Assembly: GCA_942492125.1 (NCBI GenBank)
Contig: CALODM010000031.1
Coordinates: 496,001 to 560,000 of the forward strand
Direction of reading: 5' to 3'
From: BCD1 sp942492125
GTDB lineage: Bacteria > Bacteroidota > Bacteroidia > Chitinophagales > Saprospiraceae
Length of the DNA stretch: 64,000 nt
The notes beneath the pieces are model-generated. The model saw nothing but the letters and a program-made list of their open reading frames with translations, was not told where the DNA came from and made no database searches. How positions within the stretch are numbered: the stretch's first letter is position 1; each line of letters opens with the position of its first letter. Below, piece after piece: positions 47,560 to 56,667 of this stretch. Position numbers and translations under genes: made by a program.

Positions 47560-47623
47560 AACACATAGGCACATAGAACACAAAGAAAGAATCAATTACT
47601 TTGTGTTCTATGTGCTATGTGTT
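47560..47623. repeat. Long palindrome B, related to palindrome A
   Basis: 26-base left arm (47560-47585) pairs with a 25-base right arm (47599-47623) with a single bulged G and a 13-base loop. It starts 6 bases after the GH17 stop and ends in TTTTAAAAC, so it probably terminates the glucan operon. The left arm matches that of palindrome A at 17-18 of the first 20 positions. Confidence 0.85.
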
Positions 47624-47692
47624 TTAAAACAACAAAGTGTACAATTAACACTAAACATGCCTTTCATTAGCTTTTTAGTCTTTATATTTGTT

Positions 47693-47700
47693 ACCATCTA
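47693..47700 (+). promoter_or_regulatory. Candidate -7 element for the GH13-GH31 gene
   Basis: TATATTTG matches TAnnTTTG, 25 bases upstream of the ATG at 47726 and downstream of palindrome B, indicating separate transcription of this gene. Confidence 0.5.
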
Positions 47701-47725
47701 CACCAAAGTATCAAAATAAAAAGAC

Positions 47726-50700
47726 ATGAAAAAGCTCAGTTTCATCCTTTCCTTTCTCCTTTGTTTTACCTTTTTATCAGCCCAGATCACCCTCACTCCG
47801 GAAAAACCGGAATTGGATGATTTAGTAACCCTCACCTACGATGCCACTCAGGGCAATCAGGGCTTGATGGACATCAAAGGCCCGATATATGTGCATACAG
47901 GGTTGATTACCATTGCCAGCATCAGCCCGGGTGACTGGAAACATGTGGTCGCCGATTGGGGAGAGAATAAGGATGTCGTCAAACTGGAACGCATCGATAA
48001 AAACACCTACCAACTGAAATTCAAAATTGGAGAACTTTATGGTATTGGTAAAGATGAACCAATTGCAGCCCTGGCTTTTGTATTTAGAAATCAGGACGGT
48101 AGTCAGGTGGGTAAAACCGCTGATGGCCAGGATATATTCCACCTGCTTAAGGAAATGTCCTTCGAGCCACAGCAAGAGGCTTACGAGACAAGTTTGGCCA
48201 AGGTGGCTGACTGGTCAAAACACGCCAGTATTTATGAAGTCAATGTCAGACAATACACAGAAGAAGGCACCTTTGATGCTTTTGCCAAACACCTGCCACG
48301 ATTGCAGGAATTGGGCGTCGATATACTCTGGTTTATGCCGATTTATCCGATCGGGGAGAAAAATCGTAAAGAACCGCTTGGTTCCTACTATTCTATAAAA
48401 GACTATACTGATGTCAATCCGGAATTTGGTACCATGGAAGATTTTAAAGCCCTGGTGGATAAATGCCACGGACTTGGCTTCAAAGTCGTGCTCGACTGGG
48501 TAGCGAACCACTCGGCCTGGGATATCGACTGGGTGCATAAACACCCGGAGTGGTTTGCCCGCGATGACAATGGACAGCTCATTTCCCCTTACGACTGGAC
48601 GGACGTGATCAAACTGGATTACGACCAGTATTATATGCGGGAAGCCATTATCGAGGCGATGGAATTCTGGGTCAAAGAAGTAGATGTGGATGGTTTCCGC
48701 TGTGATGTGGCAGGAGAAGTTCCCGTAGATTTCTGGGAAGATGCCCGCGAACGCCTGGAAGCTATCAAGCCTGTCTGGATGGTAGCTGAAAATGCGGATA
48801 ATATGTTGCTGATGAATGAAGCCTTCAATGCCAATTACGGCTGGCCATTCCATCATGAAATGAATCAGATCGCCAAAGCAAAAGCCAAAGCAAGTTCCAT
48901 TTTTGATATTTTTGAAGAAATGGATCTATACTATCCAAAGGGTGCCTACCCCATGCAGTTTATTACCAATCACGATGAAAACAGCTGGAACGGCACCGTC
49001 TATGAAAGGTTGGGAGAAGGACATAAAGCCTTTGCTGTTTTGAGTTATACGATTCCCGGAATGCCTTTGATTTATTCCGGGCAGGAAGCAGGACTGAATA
49101 AGCGGCTGAAGTTTTTTGAAAAAGACCCTATCGACTGGTCGGATGAAACGTTATTCCCGTTTTATAAAAAACTGAACCTGCTGAAAGGGGAGAATCCCGC
49201 CCTTTGGAACGGCGATGCTGGCGGCTGGATAGAAAAAATTCCCAATGACAAAGAAGCCTACGTCATCTCCTTTAGCCGGGAGCAGGGTAATAATAAAGTC
49301 GTTACCATCATCAACCTTTCAGGAGAAGAACAACTCACTTCTGTCCAAATTGGTCAGCATGATGGTATTTACACAGAATTCTTTTCCGGGGAACAAGAGG
49401 TACTGGGAAAACGCTACAAAACCCAACTTGATCCGTGGGCTTACCAGGTTTTTGTATTTGAAAAGGAAGCACCAAAAACGAAAAGAACTTTTAACTCCTC
49501 AGAAAAATTACCCGATGGTATGCGCATTACCACTTCTGACGGGACGATCCGTGTGAGGGTTTATACGCCAAGTGCTGCAGAGGTTATTTTTACACCGGTA
49601 GGAGAAAAGAATCCTCCCTCCTATGCTGTTGACAGAGCTCCGCAAAAAGTAAGAGCCGACTACACCGAAGATGACCAATCCATAACTTACCGCACAAACG
49701 GAATTAACATCCAGGTAGAAAAGTCGCCGTTTAAAATATCTTACAGTTATAAAAACAGGCCACTGATCTCTGAAGAGAAGGGCTACTTTGATAATGGTGT
49801 TTACAAAGGTTTCCGTTTTACCCTGGACGACACGGAAAAACTCACCGGAGGCGGATCCCGCGTTCTGGGCATGGACCGTCGCGGCAATCGCTTGAGACTC
49901 TACAACAAACCCAGCTATGGTTATGAAACGCATGCCGACCTGATGTATTTTTCCATGCCGATTGTGATCTCCTCGAACAAGTACATGATCGTCTTTGATA
50001 ACGGTGCAGACGGATATGCTGATCTTGGTGCAACGGAAGATAATATCCTTTCTTTTGAAGCCATTGGGGGCAGGACAAGTTACCTGATCACGGCAGCAGA
50101 GGAATGGGACCAACTGGCAACCAATTACACTGAGCTTACAGGCCGACAGCCTTTGGTTCCTCGTTGGGCCTTGGGGAACATTGCTTCCAGAATGGGTTAT
50201 CATTCCCAAAAACAAGCGGAAATGGTAGTGGATAAGTATCACAAAGATGATATCCCGCTGGATGCCATTGTTTTTGATGTTTACTGGTTTGGTAAAAACC
50301 TCAAAGGAGGACTAGGTAACTTTGAATGGCACCTGGATTCCTTCCCGCAGCCAGCCAAAATGATGGCCAATTTCAAAGACAAAGGCGTCAAAACGATTTT
50401 GATCACTGAACCATTCGTAGTTCAGAAAACCAAGTATTATGACGAAGTTGTCAAAAAAGGGTTGGTTGGCCTTACGGATAAAGGGGACCCTTATATTTTT
50501 GATTTCTATTTCGGGACGACCACCTTGCTGGATATTTTTAAGCCGGAGACCGAAAAATGGTTCTGGAATATTTATAAAAAACACACCCTCAATGGCGTTG
50601 AAGGCTGGTGGGGTGATCTTGGCGAACCGGAAGTTCATCCGGACGATCTGCTGCACGTCAATGGCCGCGCAGATCATGTGCATGGATATTACGGCCATGA

Positions 50701-51805
50701 ATGGGCAAGAGTGATATTTGATGGTTTTGCCCGGGACTTCCCTGACCGCCGTCCCATTATTCTGATGCGTTCCGGGTTTGCTGGATCACAACGTTATGGC
50801 ATGGTACCCTGGTCTGGGGATGTAAACCGTTCCTGGGGAGGATTAAAACCACAGGTAGAAATTGGGTTGACCATGGCCATGCAGGGTATGGGATATATGC
50901 ACTCAGATCTGGGAGGTTTTGGAGGCGATTACAAAGATGCCGAGTTATATCGACGTTGGTTGCAATATGGTGTTTTCCAACCCATTTATCGTACGCATGC
51001 CCAGGAAGAAGTCCCTGCGGAGCCAATCTTCTGGGACGAAGCTACAAAAGACAATGCCAGAAGGTATATCAAACTTCGCTACGCCCTCATGCCCTACACC
51101 TACACTTTAGCCTATGAAAATGCGACCAAAGGTTGGCCAATGATGCGGCCTCTCTTTTACATGGAAGACAGCCCGGAATTATTTGACGAAAAAGATACTT
51201 ACCTGTGGGGAGATAACTTCCTGGTCAGCCCGGTTGTCGAAAAAGGTGCTGAATCGCAACGCATCTATTTCCCGAAAGGGGCCAAATGGTTTGACTTCTG
51301 GACAGGGGAAGATTACGAAGGTGGCCAGGCTATCAACTATGCAATTGATCCTGAAAACACGCCGGTTTTTGTCAAAGCAGGGGCTTTTATTCCAATGGTT
51401 CCCGTTTTTCAAAGCATGAAAGATTATTCTTCTGAAAAGTTATCTGTTCATTATTACCATGACAACTCCGTTACCAAAAGCAACGGCTATATGTATGAGG
51501 ATGATGGAGAAACGAAGGAAGCTTACTTAAAGAAAATGTACGAGTTTGTCAACTTTGAATCCATCTACAGAGGAAGTGTACTTCTGCTGACTGCCGATAC
51601 GGAAGGTTTTGATTACGAAGGAAAACCGGAAAGCCGGGAAATTACTTTCATTATCCACAATTTGGATTCCAAACCAACATCAGTGACCGTGAATGGTCAG
51701 AATATCAGGATTGGAAAAGACCAAAACGATGCTGTTGTCTGGGATGGAAAAACGTTGAGTGTGAAGGGAAGTATGAAAGAACAGCTTATTGTTGAAGTGA
51801 AGTAA
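47726..51805 (+). CDS. Secreted GH13-GH31 fusion alpha-glucan hydrolase
   Basis: 1359 residues with a signal peptide ending FLSAQ and no lipobox. An N-terminal starch-binding-like beta domain (about 22-160) precedes a GH13 barrel (about 165-480): nucleophile Asp327 in DGFRCDVAG, acid/base Glu355 in MVAENAD, and Asp417 in ITNHDEN. After a GH13 C-terminal beta domain (to about 580), a complete GH31 unit follows: N-terminal sandwich to about 800, barrel with nucleophile Asp964 in GWWGDLGEPE and acid/base Asp1032 in WSGDVNRSWGG, then C-terminal sheets. Both active sites look intact, so it could act as amylase and alpha-glucosidase in one chain. This is a different polysaccharide class from the adjacent beta-glucan genes. 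Confidence 0.92.
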   Translation: MKKLSFILSFLLCFTFLSAQITLTPEKPELDDLVTLTYDATQGNQGLMDIKGPIYVHTGLITIASISPGDWKHVVADWGENKDVVKLERIDKNTYQLKFKIGELYGIGKDEPIAALAFVFRNQDGSQVGKTADGQDIFHLLKEMSFEPQQEAYETSLAKVADWSKHASIYEVNVRQYTEEGTFDAFAKHLPRLQELGVDILWFMPIYPIGEKNRKEPLGSYYSIKDYTDVNPEFGTMEDFKALVDKCHGLGFKVVLDWVANHSAWDIDWVHKHPEWFARDDNGQLISPYDWTDVIKLDYDQYYMREAIIEAMEFWVKEVDVDGFRCDVAGEVPVDFWEDARERLEAIKPVWMVAENADNMLLMNEAFNANYGWPFHHEMNQIAKAKAKASSIFDIFEEMDLYYPKGAYPMQFITNHDENSWNGTVYERLGEGHKAFAVLSYTIPGMPLIYSGQEAGLNKRLKFFEKDPIDWSDETLFPFYKKLNLLKGENPALWNGDAGGWIEKIPNDKEAYVISFSREQGNNKVVTIINLSGEEQLTSVQIGQHDGIYTEFFSGEQEVLGKRYKTQLDPWAYQVFVFEKEAPKTKRTFNSSEKLPDGMRITTSDGTIRVRVYTPSAAEVIFTPVGEKNPPSYAVDRAPQKVRADYTEDDQSITYRTNGINIQVEKSPFKISYSYKNRPLISEEKGYFDNGVYKGFRFTLDDTEKLTGGGSRVLGMDRRGNRLRLYNKPSYGYETHADLMYFSMPIVISSNKYMIVFDNGADGYADLGATEDNILSFEAIGGRTSYLITAAEEWDQLATNYTELTGRQPLVPRWALGNIASRMGYHSQKQAEMVVDKYHKDDIPLDAIVFDVYWFGKNLKGGLGNFEWHLDSFPQPAKMMANFKDKGVKTILITEPFVVQKTKYYDEVVKKGLVGLTDKGDPYIFDFYFGTTTLLDIFKPETEKWFWNIYKKHTLNGVEGWWGDLGEPEVHPDDLLHVNGRADHVHGYYGHEWARVIFDGFARDFPDRRPIILMRSGFAGSQRYGMVPWSGDVNRSWGGLKPQVEIGLTMAMQGMGYMHSDLGGFGGDYKDAELYRRWLQYGVFQPIYRTHAQEEVPAEPIFWDEATKDNARRYIKLRYALMPYTYTLAYENATKGWPMMRPLFYMEDSPELFDEKDTYLWGDNFLVSPVVEKGAESQRIYFPKGAKWFDFWTGEDYEGGQAINYAIDPENTPVFVKAGAFIPMVPVFQSMKDYSSEKLSVHYYHDNSVTKSNGYMYEDDGETKEAYLKKMYEFVNFESIYRGSVLLLTADTEGFDYEGKPESREITFIIHNLDSKPTSVTVNGQNIRIGKDQNDAVVWDGKTLSVKGSMKEQLIVEVK

Positions 51806-51840
51806 ATTACCAGGTTATTTTAACCACCAAAAACAAAAAA

Positions 51841-51921
51841 GCGCGTAAATACAAACGTATTTTTACATTAAAAGCGCGTAAATCCAAACGTATTTATGCA
51901 TTAAAAGCGCGTAAATCCAAA
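51841..51921 (+). repeat. Three 33-bp direct repeats upstream of the AAA ATPase gene
   Basis: Units start at 51841, 51874 and 51907 with the sequence gcgcgtaaatccaaacgtat. The first two are full 33-bp units; the third holds the first 15 bases and then diverges. Within unit 1 aaatac and gtattt form a dyad around aaac. The third unit covers where the -33 element of the promoter at 51932 would be, so these look like operator sites. Confidence 0.85.
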
Positions 51922-51931
51922 TAAAACAGCT

Positions 51932-51939
51932 TACCTTTG
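51932..51939 (+). promoter_or_regulatory. Candidate -7 element for the AAA ATPase gene
   Basis: TACCTTTG matches TAnnTTTG, 30 bases before the ATG at 51970. It overlaps the TTG at 51937 that would start a longer frame. Confidence 0.5.
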
Positions 51940-51969
51940 AGTCAGATACTCAAAAGTAAGTTTTTATTT

Positions 51970-53325
51970 ATGGAACGATTAATTACAAGCTATCTCTTAA
52001 ACTGGAAAAATCGAACAAACAGAAAACCTTTAATTCTCAGAGGAGCAAGGCAAGTGGGCAAAACCTATACCGTTGAATCTTTTGGAAAAAATCATTACTC
52101 AGAGTTTATCCAAATCAACTTTGAAGAAACGCCAGAAATAAAGTTATTTTTTACTACCAATAATGTAGTTGAAATAATCCAGAATCTGGAAATCTATCTG
52201 GGGAAAAAGATTTCCGCTCCAGACACGCTCTTATTTTTAGATGAAATTCAAACCTGCCCCGAAGCAATAGTTACTTTGCGGTATTTCTTTGAAAGGCTAC
52301 CCGAACTACATGTGGTTGCTGCGGGATCCTTATTGGATCATACACTCAATGATTTACAATATCCCATGCCAGTTGGCAGGGTAGAATTTGCCTACATGTA
52401 TCCCATGAATTTTTATGAATTTCTCCACGCTTTAGGAGAGCATAGATTCGTGGACTTTTTGAATAATTTTATTTTAGGAGATGATATACCATTACCTTTT
52501 CATAATAAACTAATGGAGTTGATACGGCTTTTCTACAGAATTGGAGGAATGCCTGAAGCTGTAAAAAATTACATTGAAACAAGGAGCTTGATCGACGTTC
52601 AGCGTATTCATGAGAGCATAATACGATCCTTAGAATTTGACTTCTCTAAGTATGGAACAAAGTCTCAACAATCCATTATGAGCCGATTGCTGAATTATAT
52701 TCCTAAAGTTATTGGCCAGAAGTTCAAATACGTAAATTTTGATAATAATATTAGATCTGATTCCATTAGAAGAGCGCTGGAATTATTACATACGAGTAGA
52801 ATTATACATCTAATTCATAACACAAAAGCAAATACTATTCCACTAAAACATGGTATCAATGACAAAGTATTCAAGCCCATATTATTGGATATAGGATTAT
52901 TAAATCACATGCTCAAGCTTCCGGTAATATTTACTGAAGACATCCATTTTAATCATGAAGGGGCACTCGCGGAGCAATTCATCGGGCAGGAATTAATAAA
53001 TTCTTCTGCTCATTTTATGGAACAAGGCGTTTATTATTGGACAAGAGAAAAAAGAAATGCAGAAGCTGAAATAGATTATCTTTTAGAATCACAGCAACAA
53101 ATTGTGCCAATAGAAGTAAAAGCAGGAAAATCCGGCACATTAAAATCCCTTCAGATTTTTGTACTGGAAAAAAACCTAGACAAAGCAATCCGATTCAATG
53201 CGGACTTGCCTTCCACACATATGGTCGAAACTTCCATAAAAATTTCAAAAGATTTAAAACGTGTTAATTTTGAACTAATCTCACTACCCTTTTATCTGGT
53301 TGGCGAATTTTCCAGGTTTATTTAA
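51970..53325 (+). CDS. AAA ATPase with DUF4143 domain
   Basis: 451 residues from the ATG at 51970, preferred over the TTG at 51937 because of the promoter element. AAA_14-type ATPase: Walker A GARQVGKTYT, Walker B LLFLDEIQ, sensor-like VVAAGSLLDH. The C-terminal DUF4143 region ends with EAEIDYLLESQQQIVPIEVKAGKSG, which has the spacing of a PD-(D/E)xK nuclease core (E...D...ExK). Such proteins are abundant, patchily distributed and often surrounded by repeats; their function is unknown, with defence or toxin-like roles suggested. Here the gene stands alone between the alpha-glucan and accessory genes, with its own repeats, promoter and a downstream hairpin. Confidence 0.92.
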   Translation: MERLITSYLLNWKNRTNRKPLILRGARQVGKTYTVESFGKNHYSEFIQINFEETPEIKLFFTTNNVVEIIQNLEIYLGKKISAPDTLLFLDEIQTCPEAIVTLRYFFERLPELHVVAAGSLLDHTLNDLQYPMPVGRVEFAYMYPMNFYEFLHALGEHRFVDFLNNFILGDDIPLPFHNKLMELIRLFYRIGGMPEAVKNYIETRSLIDVQRIHESIIRSLEFDFSKYGTKSQQSIMSRLLNYIPKVIGQKFKYVNFDNNIRSDSIRRALELLHTSRIIHLIHNTKANTIPLKHGINDKVFKPILLDIGLLNHMLKLPVIFTEDIHFNHEGALAEQFIGQELINSSAHFMEQGVYYWTREKRNAEAEIDYLLESQQQIVPIEVKAGKSGTLKSLQIFVLEKNLDKAIRFNADLPSTHMVETSIKISKDLKRVNFELISLPFYLVGEFSRFI

Positions 53326-53355
53326 ATAATATGTGTCTTAATTTTTTCTTCCGTA

Positions 53356-53434
53356 ATTGGATATTCTGCGGTTCTTTTTAGTTATCAAAAAACAACTACA
53401 GAACCGCAGAATAATGACCCGCAGAATATCCAAT
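53356..53434. terminator. Mutually exclusive hairpin / convergent terminator
   Basis: One left arm (attggatattctgcggttct, 53356-53375) can pair with either of two right arms: agaaccgcagaata at 53400-53413 or ccgcagaatatccaat at 53419-53434. It sits between the converging ATPase gene and the CEOS-like gene. A T run follows the left arm (53373-53378). Confidence 0.7.
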
Positions 53435-53464
53435 GCAGAGGTTAAAGAAGTATTGTAATCCGGC

Positions 53465-54606
53465 TCATGTAGTAATAATCTTGTGCGGATACGCTTCTTC
53501 CCTGTTCTGGAAAGTAAAGATCTTGGGATTCTGTATTTCACCTTTTTTTATTTCAATGGCACGTGAGATCGTTTCACTTTCTTCCCATCTTTCTTCTCCC
53601 TGCATCACAACAGGCAGATAAGGTAAAATACTGTTTGATATGGCCCAGGAAGCACTTCTCCATAAATAGGAAGGCGTATGGTCAACGGCATAATAATACA
53701 CTTGCTTGAATTTTAACATTGGTTCTTCGAAAGAAGTAGGCCTGGCAAAATAAAAGCCCATGCCTTCATCACAACTCACATCAATAATCACGCTTTCGGG
53801 CTTGAGTTGGTCAATACCTTTTTCATCGACAAACATCAAAGGGTGATCGGTATTTTGAAGGGTACCATTGATGATGACATCTGCTTGTGCTAATTCCTCA
53901 ATAAAAGGCCTGGAATGCCTGTCAGGATGTAAGGATACCAGTTCTCCTGAGTCTGTTTCTTCAAAATGGAAATATTTCACACTGGGAACCTGATCGGCAA
54001 CATAAACCGAATGACGTTGGGTAAATACGGTAATATCATGAAACCCAAGACCATGCAAAGCATTGATGGCCCCGCGACTTACCGAACCAAAACTGATAAC
54101 CACTACTTTCCTGGGTGGTCCGTAATTACCGTCAATGCCCAACAACCCCACTGCATGTAAGATGCTGGCATATCCGGCAATTTCATTGTTCTTATGGAAA
54201 ATATGCATTTGCCACGCTCCACCGTTGCTCCACTTGTGCATGGCCTCCCAGGCGATAAGCGTCAGGCGTCGGTCAATGGCTTCCTGGGTGATCTTTTTTG
54301 TTGAACACAATGTGGCCATCCCCATAAAATGGAACCCTCCCTCATGGCCTGGAAATCAGTCAGTATTGGTTTGGGCATTAATAAAATATCACATTTTTCA
54401 AACAACTGATCCCGGGAAAGCATACCTCCGGATCCCGAGGCAATTTCATCATTCTCCACCCCAAAGGGCTGACCATAATCTTCTTCAAAATAAAGGTGCT
54501 TGAGGACTTCTTCCTCAATCCAGCCCAATTGCCCGGGGTGGATGGGTACCCGGTTTTCATTTTCCATTTGAGAAGTTCCAAAAACACCTACGGTTAAAAG
54601 TGACAT
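53465..54606 (-). pseudogene. Alanine dehydrogenase/PNT-family enzyme (N5-carboxyethyl-ornithine-synthase-like), frameshifted
   Basis: N-terminal frame 54606-54262 (MSLLTVGVFGTSQMENENRVPIHPGQL, with YFEEDYGQPFGV) and C-terminal frame to 53465 encode one protein. The junction near 54296-54301 is a run of six A on the minus strand; a seventh A restores HCVQQKKITQEAIDRRL. The segment IFHKNNEIAGYASILHA and the NAD-binding VVVISFGSVSRGAINALHGLG fit the alanine dehydrogenase/transhydrogenase fold, and the overall order (WGWPHCVQ, AWEAMHKW, NNEIAG) is closest to N5-(carboxyethyl)ornithine synthase as I remember it. Both halves are well conserved. Substrate uncertain. Confidence 0.82.
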
Positions 54607-54838
54607 AATAATACGCTTGGTTAATAAATGACGGGATCCACGATTACGTTAATCTGCAGTTCGGGATTACGCCCGGAAAGGCATATTATAATAATTTTCA
54701 GGTAGAAAAGCGAACCAGCGTCTCATTATCTTCAGTAAAGAACAATTTTCAGAGAATTCACGCTAAGGCGACCTCCTGTTAGCCATGATTAGAATACGAT
54801 TATTTAATTTTCAATCATCAGGAAATTTAGACAAGCTC

Positions 54839-55954
54839 CTAATATTTACCGGACTGATACCTGATTAATTCATAAAGCCTCCCATTGGGGTAAATCGAAT
54901 CGTTATCCTTATTGGTAAAAATAAAAAAACCTGAATCATCTTTAAAATGCCATTCGGCAAAGGTACTATAACCTGTACCCCCACCACGATGACCAATGCA
55001 ATCTCCCAGGAAATGAAGCCACAAAAAGGCATAACCAGAGGAAGCATCACGCAATTTGATCATTTCTTCAAAAGTAGATGTTTGTAATATCCTCTTCCCT
55101 TTATACGCTCCATAGTTCAAACAAGCGATCATGAAATGTGAAAAATCCTCCAAGTCACAATTCAGGAAACCTGCAGGGTAATGCCTGGAACTAAAAGGAT
55201 ACATAGGAGCATTGTAATTGGAATAAGGTGTGACCAAAAATTCCGGATTAAAATACCCTAATCGATAGGCAGTATTAAACATCTCCAGGGGTTTAAAAAT
55301 GTTTTCACGACAATAATCCCGATAATCCATTCCGCTGATCTGCTCTACAACCAGGGCTAAAAGCGTTGTAGCTATATTGGAGTACAAATAATTCTCTCCG
55401 GGCGGAAAATCTTTCCAAACGGCATCTCTGTATTGCTTACCTTCCGGAAGGATGTATTCCGGAAGCCACTCTACAGGCAATGGAGGATCCTCATGGGTGT
55501 AAAAATGATGAAAATCAGGAATGGGGTCTTCATCCGCCGGCCATGCCAAACTCGAGCTATGCGTCAAGAGCATGTAAGGAGTGATTTCTTTATCCGGGTA
55601 ATACGGGTTACGCACTTCAAAAGGAAGATAATTATTGATGTCAGCTTCGAGGTCGATCATTCCGTTTTCCCAAATTTGCATAACTGCAACAGATAAAAAA
55701 AGCTTGCTGATAGATTGCAATGAGTAGACAGTACTGCGGCTGGCAGGAATATCATGTTCAACATTAGCATAACCATAGGTTCCTTCCCAGACAATGGCAT
55801 TCCCTTTTACTGTACAGGCAACCAGAGAGGGTATGCCTTTATCTTCCATTGCTTTTTGAATTTCAACCGACACATCAATATCTGCATCAGTGTTTTTTTG
55901 ACAACCTGCTACCGACAAAAGGCTTATTATGCAAAAAGGAATTAACCACTTCAT
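54839..55954 (-). CDS. Beta-lactamase-fold serine hydrolase lipoprotein
   Basis: 371 residues. Lipobox SVAGC with Cys18. The class C beta-lactamase/esterase fold is shown by SxxK at Ser81-Lys84 (LQSISKLF), YSN in NYLYSNIATT and HRGGGTGYS at the KTG-equivalent position. Family members include D-aminopeptidases, esterases and PBP-like proteins, so a lactamase role should not be assumed. It overlaps by 4 bases (ATGA) with the upstream beta-barrel gene, so the two are translationally coupled. Confidence 0.9.
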   Translation of the reverse strand: MKWLIPFCIISLLSVAGCQKNTDADIDVSVEIQKAMEDKGIPSLVACTVKGNAIVWEGTYGYANVEHDIPASRSTVYSLQSISKLFLSVAVMQIWENGMIDLEADINNYLPFEVRNPYYPDKEITPYMLLTHSSSLAWPADEDPIPDFHHFYTHEDPPLPVEWLPEYILPEGKQYRDAVWKDFPPGENYLYSNIATTLLALVVEQISGMDYRDYCRENIFKPLEMFNTAYRLGYFNPEFLVTPYSNYNAPMYPFSSRHYPAGFLNCDLEDFSHFMIACLNYGAYKGKRILQTSTFEEMIKLRDASSGYAFLWLHFLGDCIGHRGGGTGYSTFAEWHFKDDSGFFIFTNKDNDSIYPNGRLYELIRYQSGKY

Positions 55955-56667
55955 CTGTTTAATTTTTTATTGTTAGAAATTGTATAGCCCAAAAGGATGG
56001 AAATGTTGACATTCCTGGCATACTCCTTTGATGGACCGTAATAATGGGGTAGACCTTCCGCTATACTATCCATCATATTGATAAGGCTATAAGTTGTGCG
56101 AAAGGCAATTGCCAACGCTCCTTTTGGTAATTCGAAGTTTAAAGTATACCCGGCAAGTATGCCAAAGTCGATACTTCTGGCGTTAGCAATCGCTGTTTTT
56201 TCGCTCACACCTTCGATCTGCATAATCTTCTTTCCGGAGAGCTTCAACCCGGCATAGGGGCCTGCCACTAACCCTGAATGCCTTTTTTTCCGGAGGAAAA
56301 TCTTATACTTTAAAAGCAGTGGAAGTTGTAAATACGTGAGGTTCATTTTAAAAACGATATCATCATAGAGGTAGGAAGTGCTGTAATTTAACCCTTGCAG
56401 TACCAAAATCATTCCAGGCTGAAACTCCAGCCTCTTATCCATTGGGATAGCATAGGATATCCCACCTTGAAAACTCATCATGGGTTTTCGATGCCATAGA
56501 GAGTTGATCTCATAACTTAGATAGGGAGTTTGACCTCTTTTCAGAAAAGCGATATCCGAAGCGCCAGCTCCTGCCTGAAGCGTTAACTGGGCATGGGAGG
56601 ATGAGTAGTTGCACAGGAGCAAAACAATGATATATGCAAGAACGATTTTTGTTTTCATAACCAACAT
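55951..56667 (-). CDS. Outer-membrane beta-barrel protein (PorT-like size)
   Basis: 238 residues with a signal peptide (MKTKIVLAYIIVLLLCNYSSSHAQ). The start may be MLVMKTK at 56667 or MKTK at 56658; both are in frame. The rest is a beta-barrel of about 10 strands of alternating residues with aromatic-rich ends (SLLGYTISNN), typical of Bacteroidota OmpA/PorT-like outer-membrane beta-barrel proteins (OMP_b-brl_2 type). It shares a 4-base overlap with the serine hydrolase gene. The function is unknown; the pair may act together at the envelope. Confidence 0.8.
   Translation of the reverse strand: MLVMKTKIVLAYIIVLLLCNYSSSHAQLTLQAGAGASDIAFLKRGQTPYLSYEINSLWHRKPMMSFQGGISYAIPMDKRLEFQPGMILVLQGLNYSTSYLYDDIVFKMNLTYLQLPLLLKYKIFLRKKRHSGLVAGPYAGLKLSGKKIMQIEGVSEKTAIANARSIDFGILAGYTLNFELPKGALAIAFRTTYSLINMMDSIAEGLPHYYGPSKEYARNVNISILLGYTISNNKKLNR

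Noticed and set aside
51841..51921. CRISPR remnant at the 33-bp repeats
   Set aside because: Repeats are directly adjacent without spacers, only three copies, no cas genes.
54839..55954. Antibiotic-resistance beta-lactamase
   Set aside because: Only the general serine-hydrolase fold is shared; the KTG-position motif is HRG, and the family includes esterases and peptidases.
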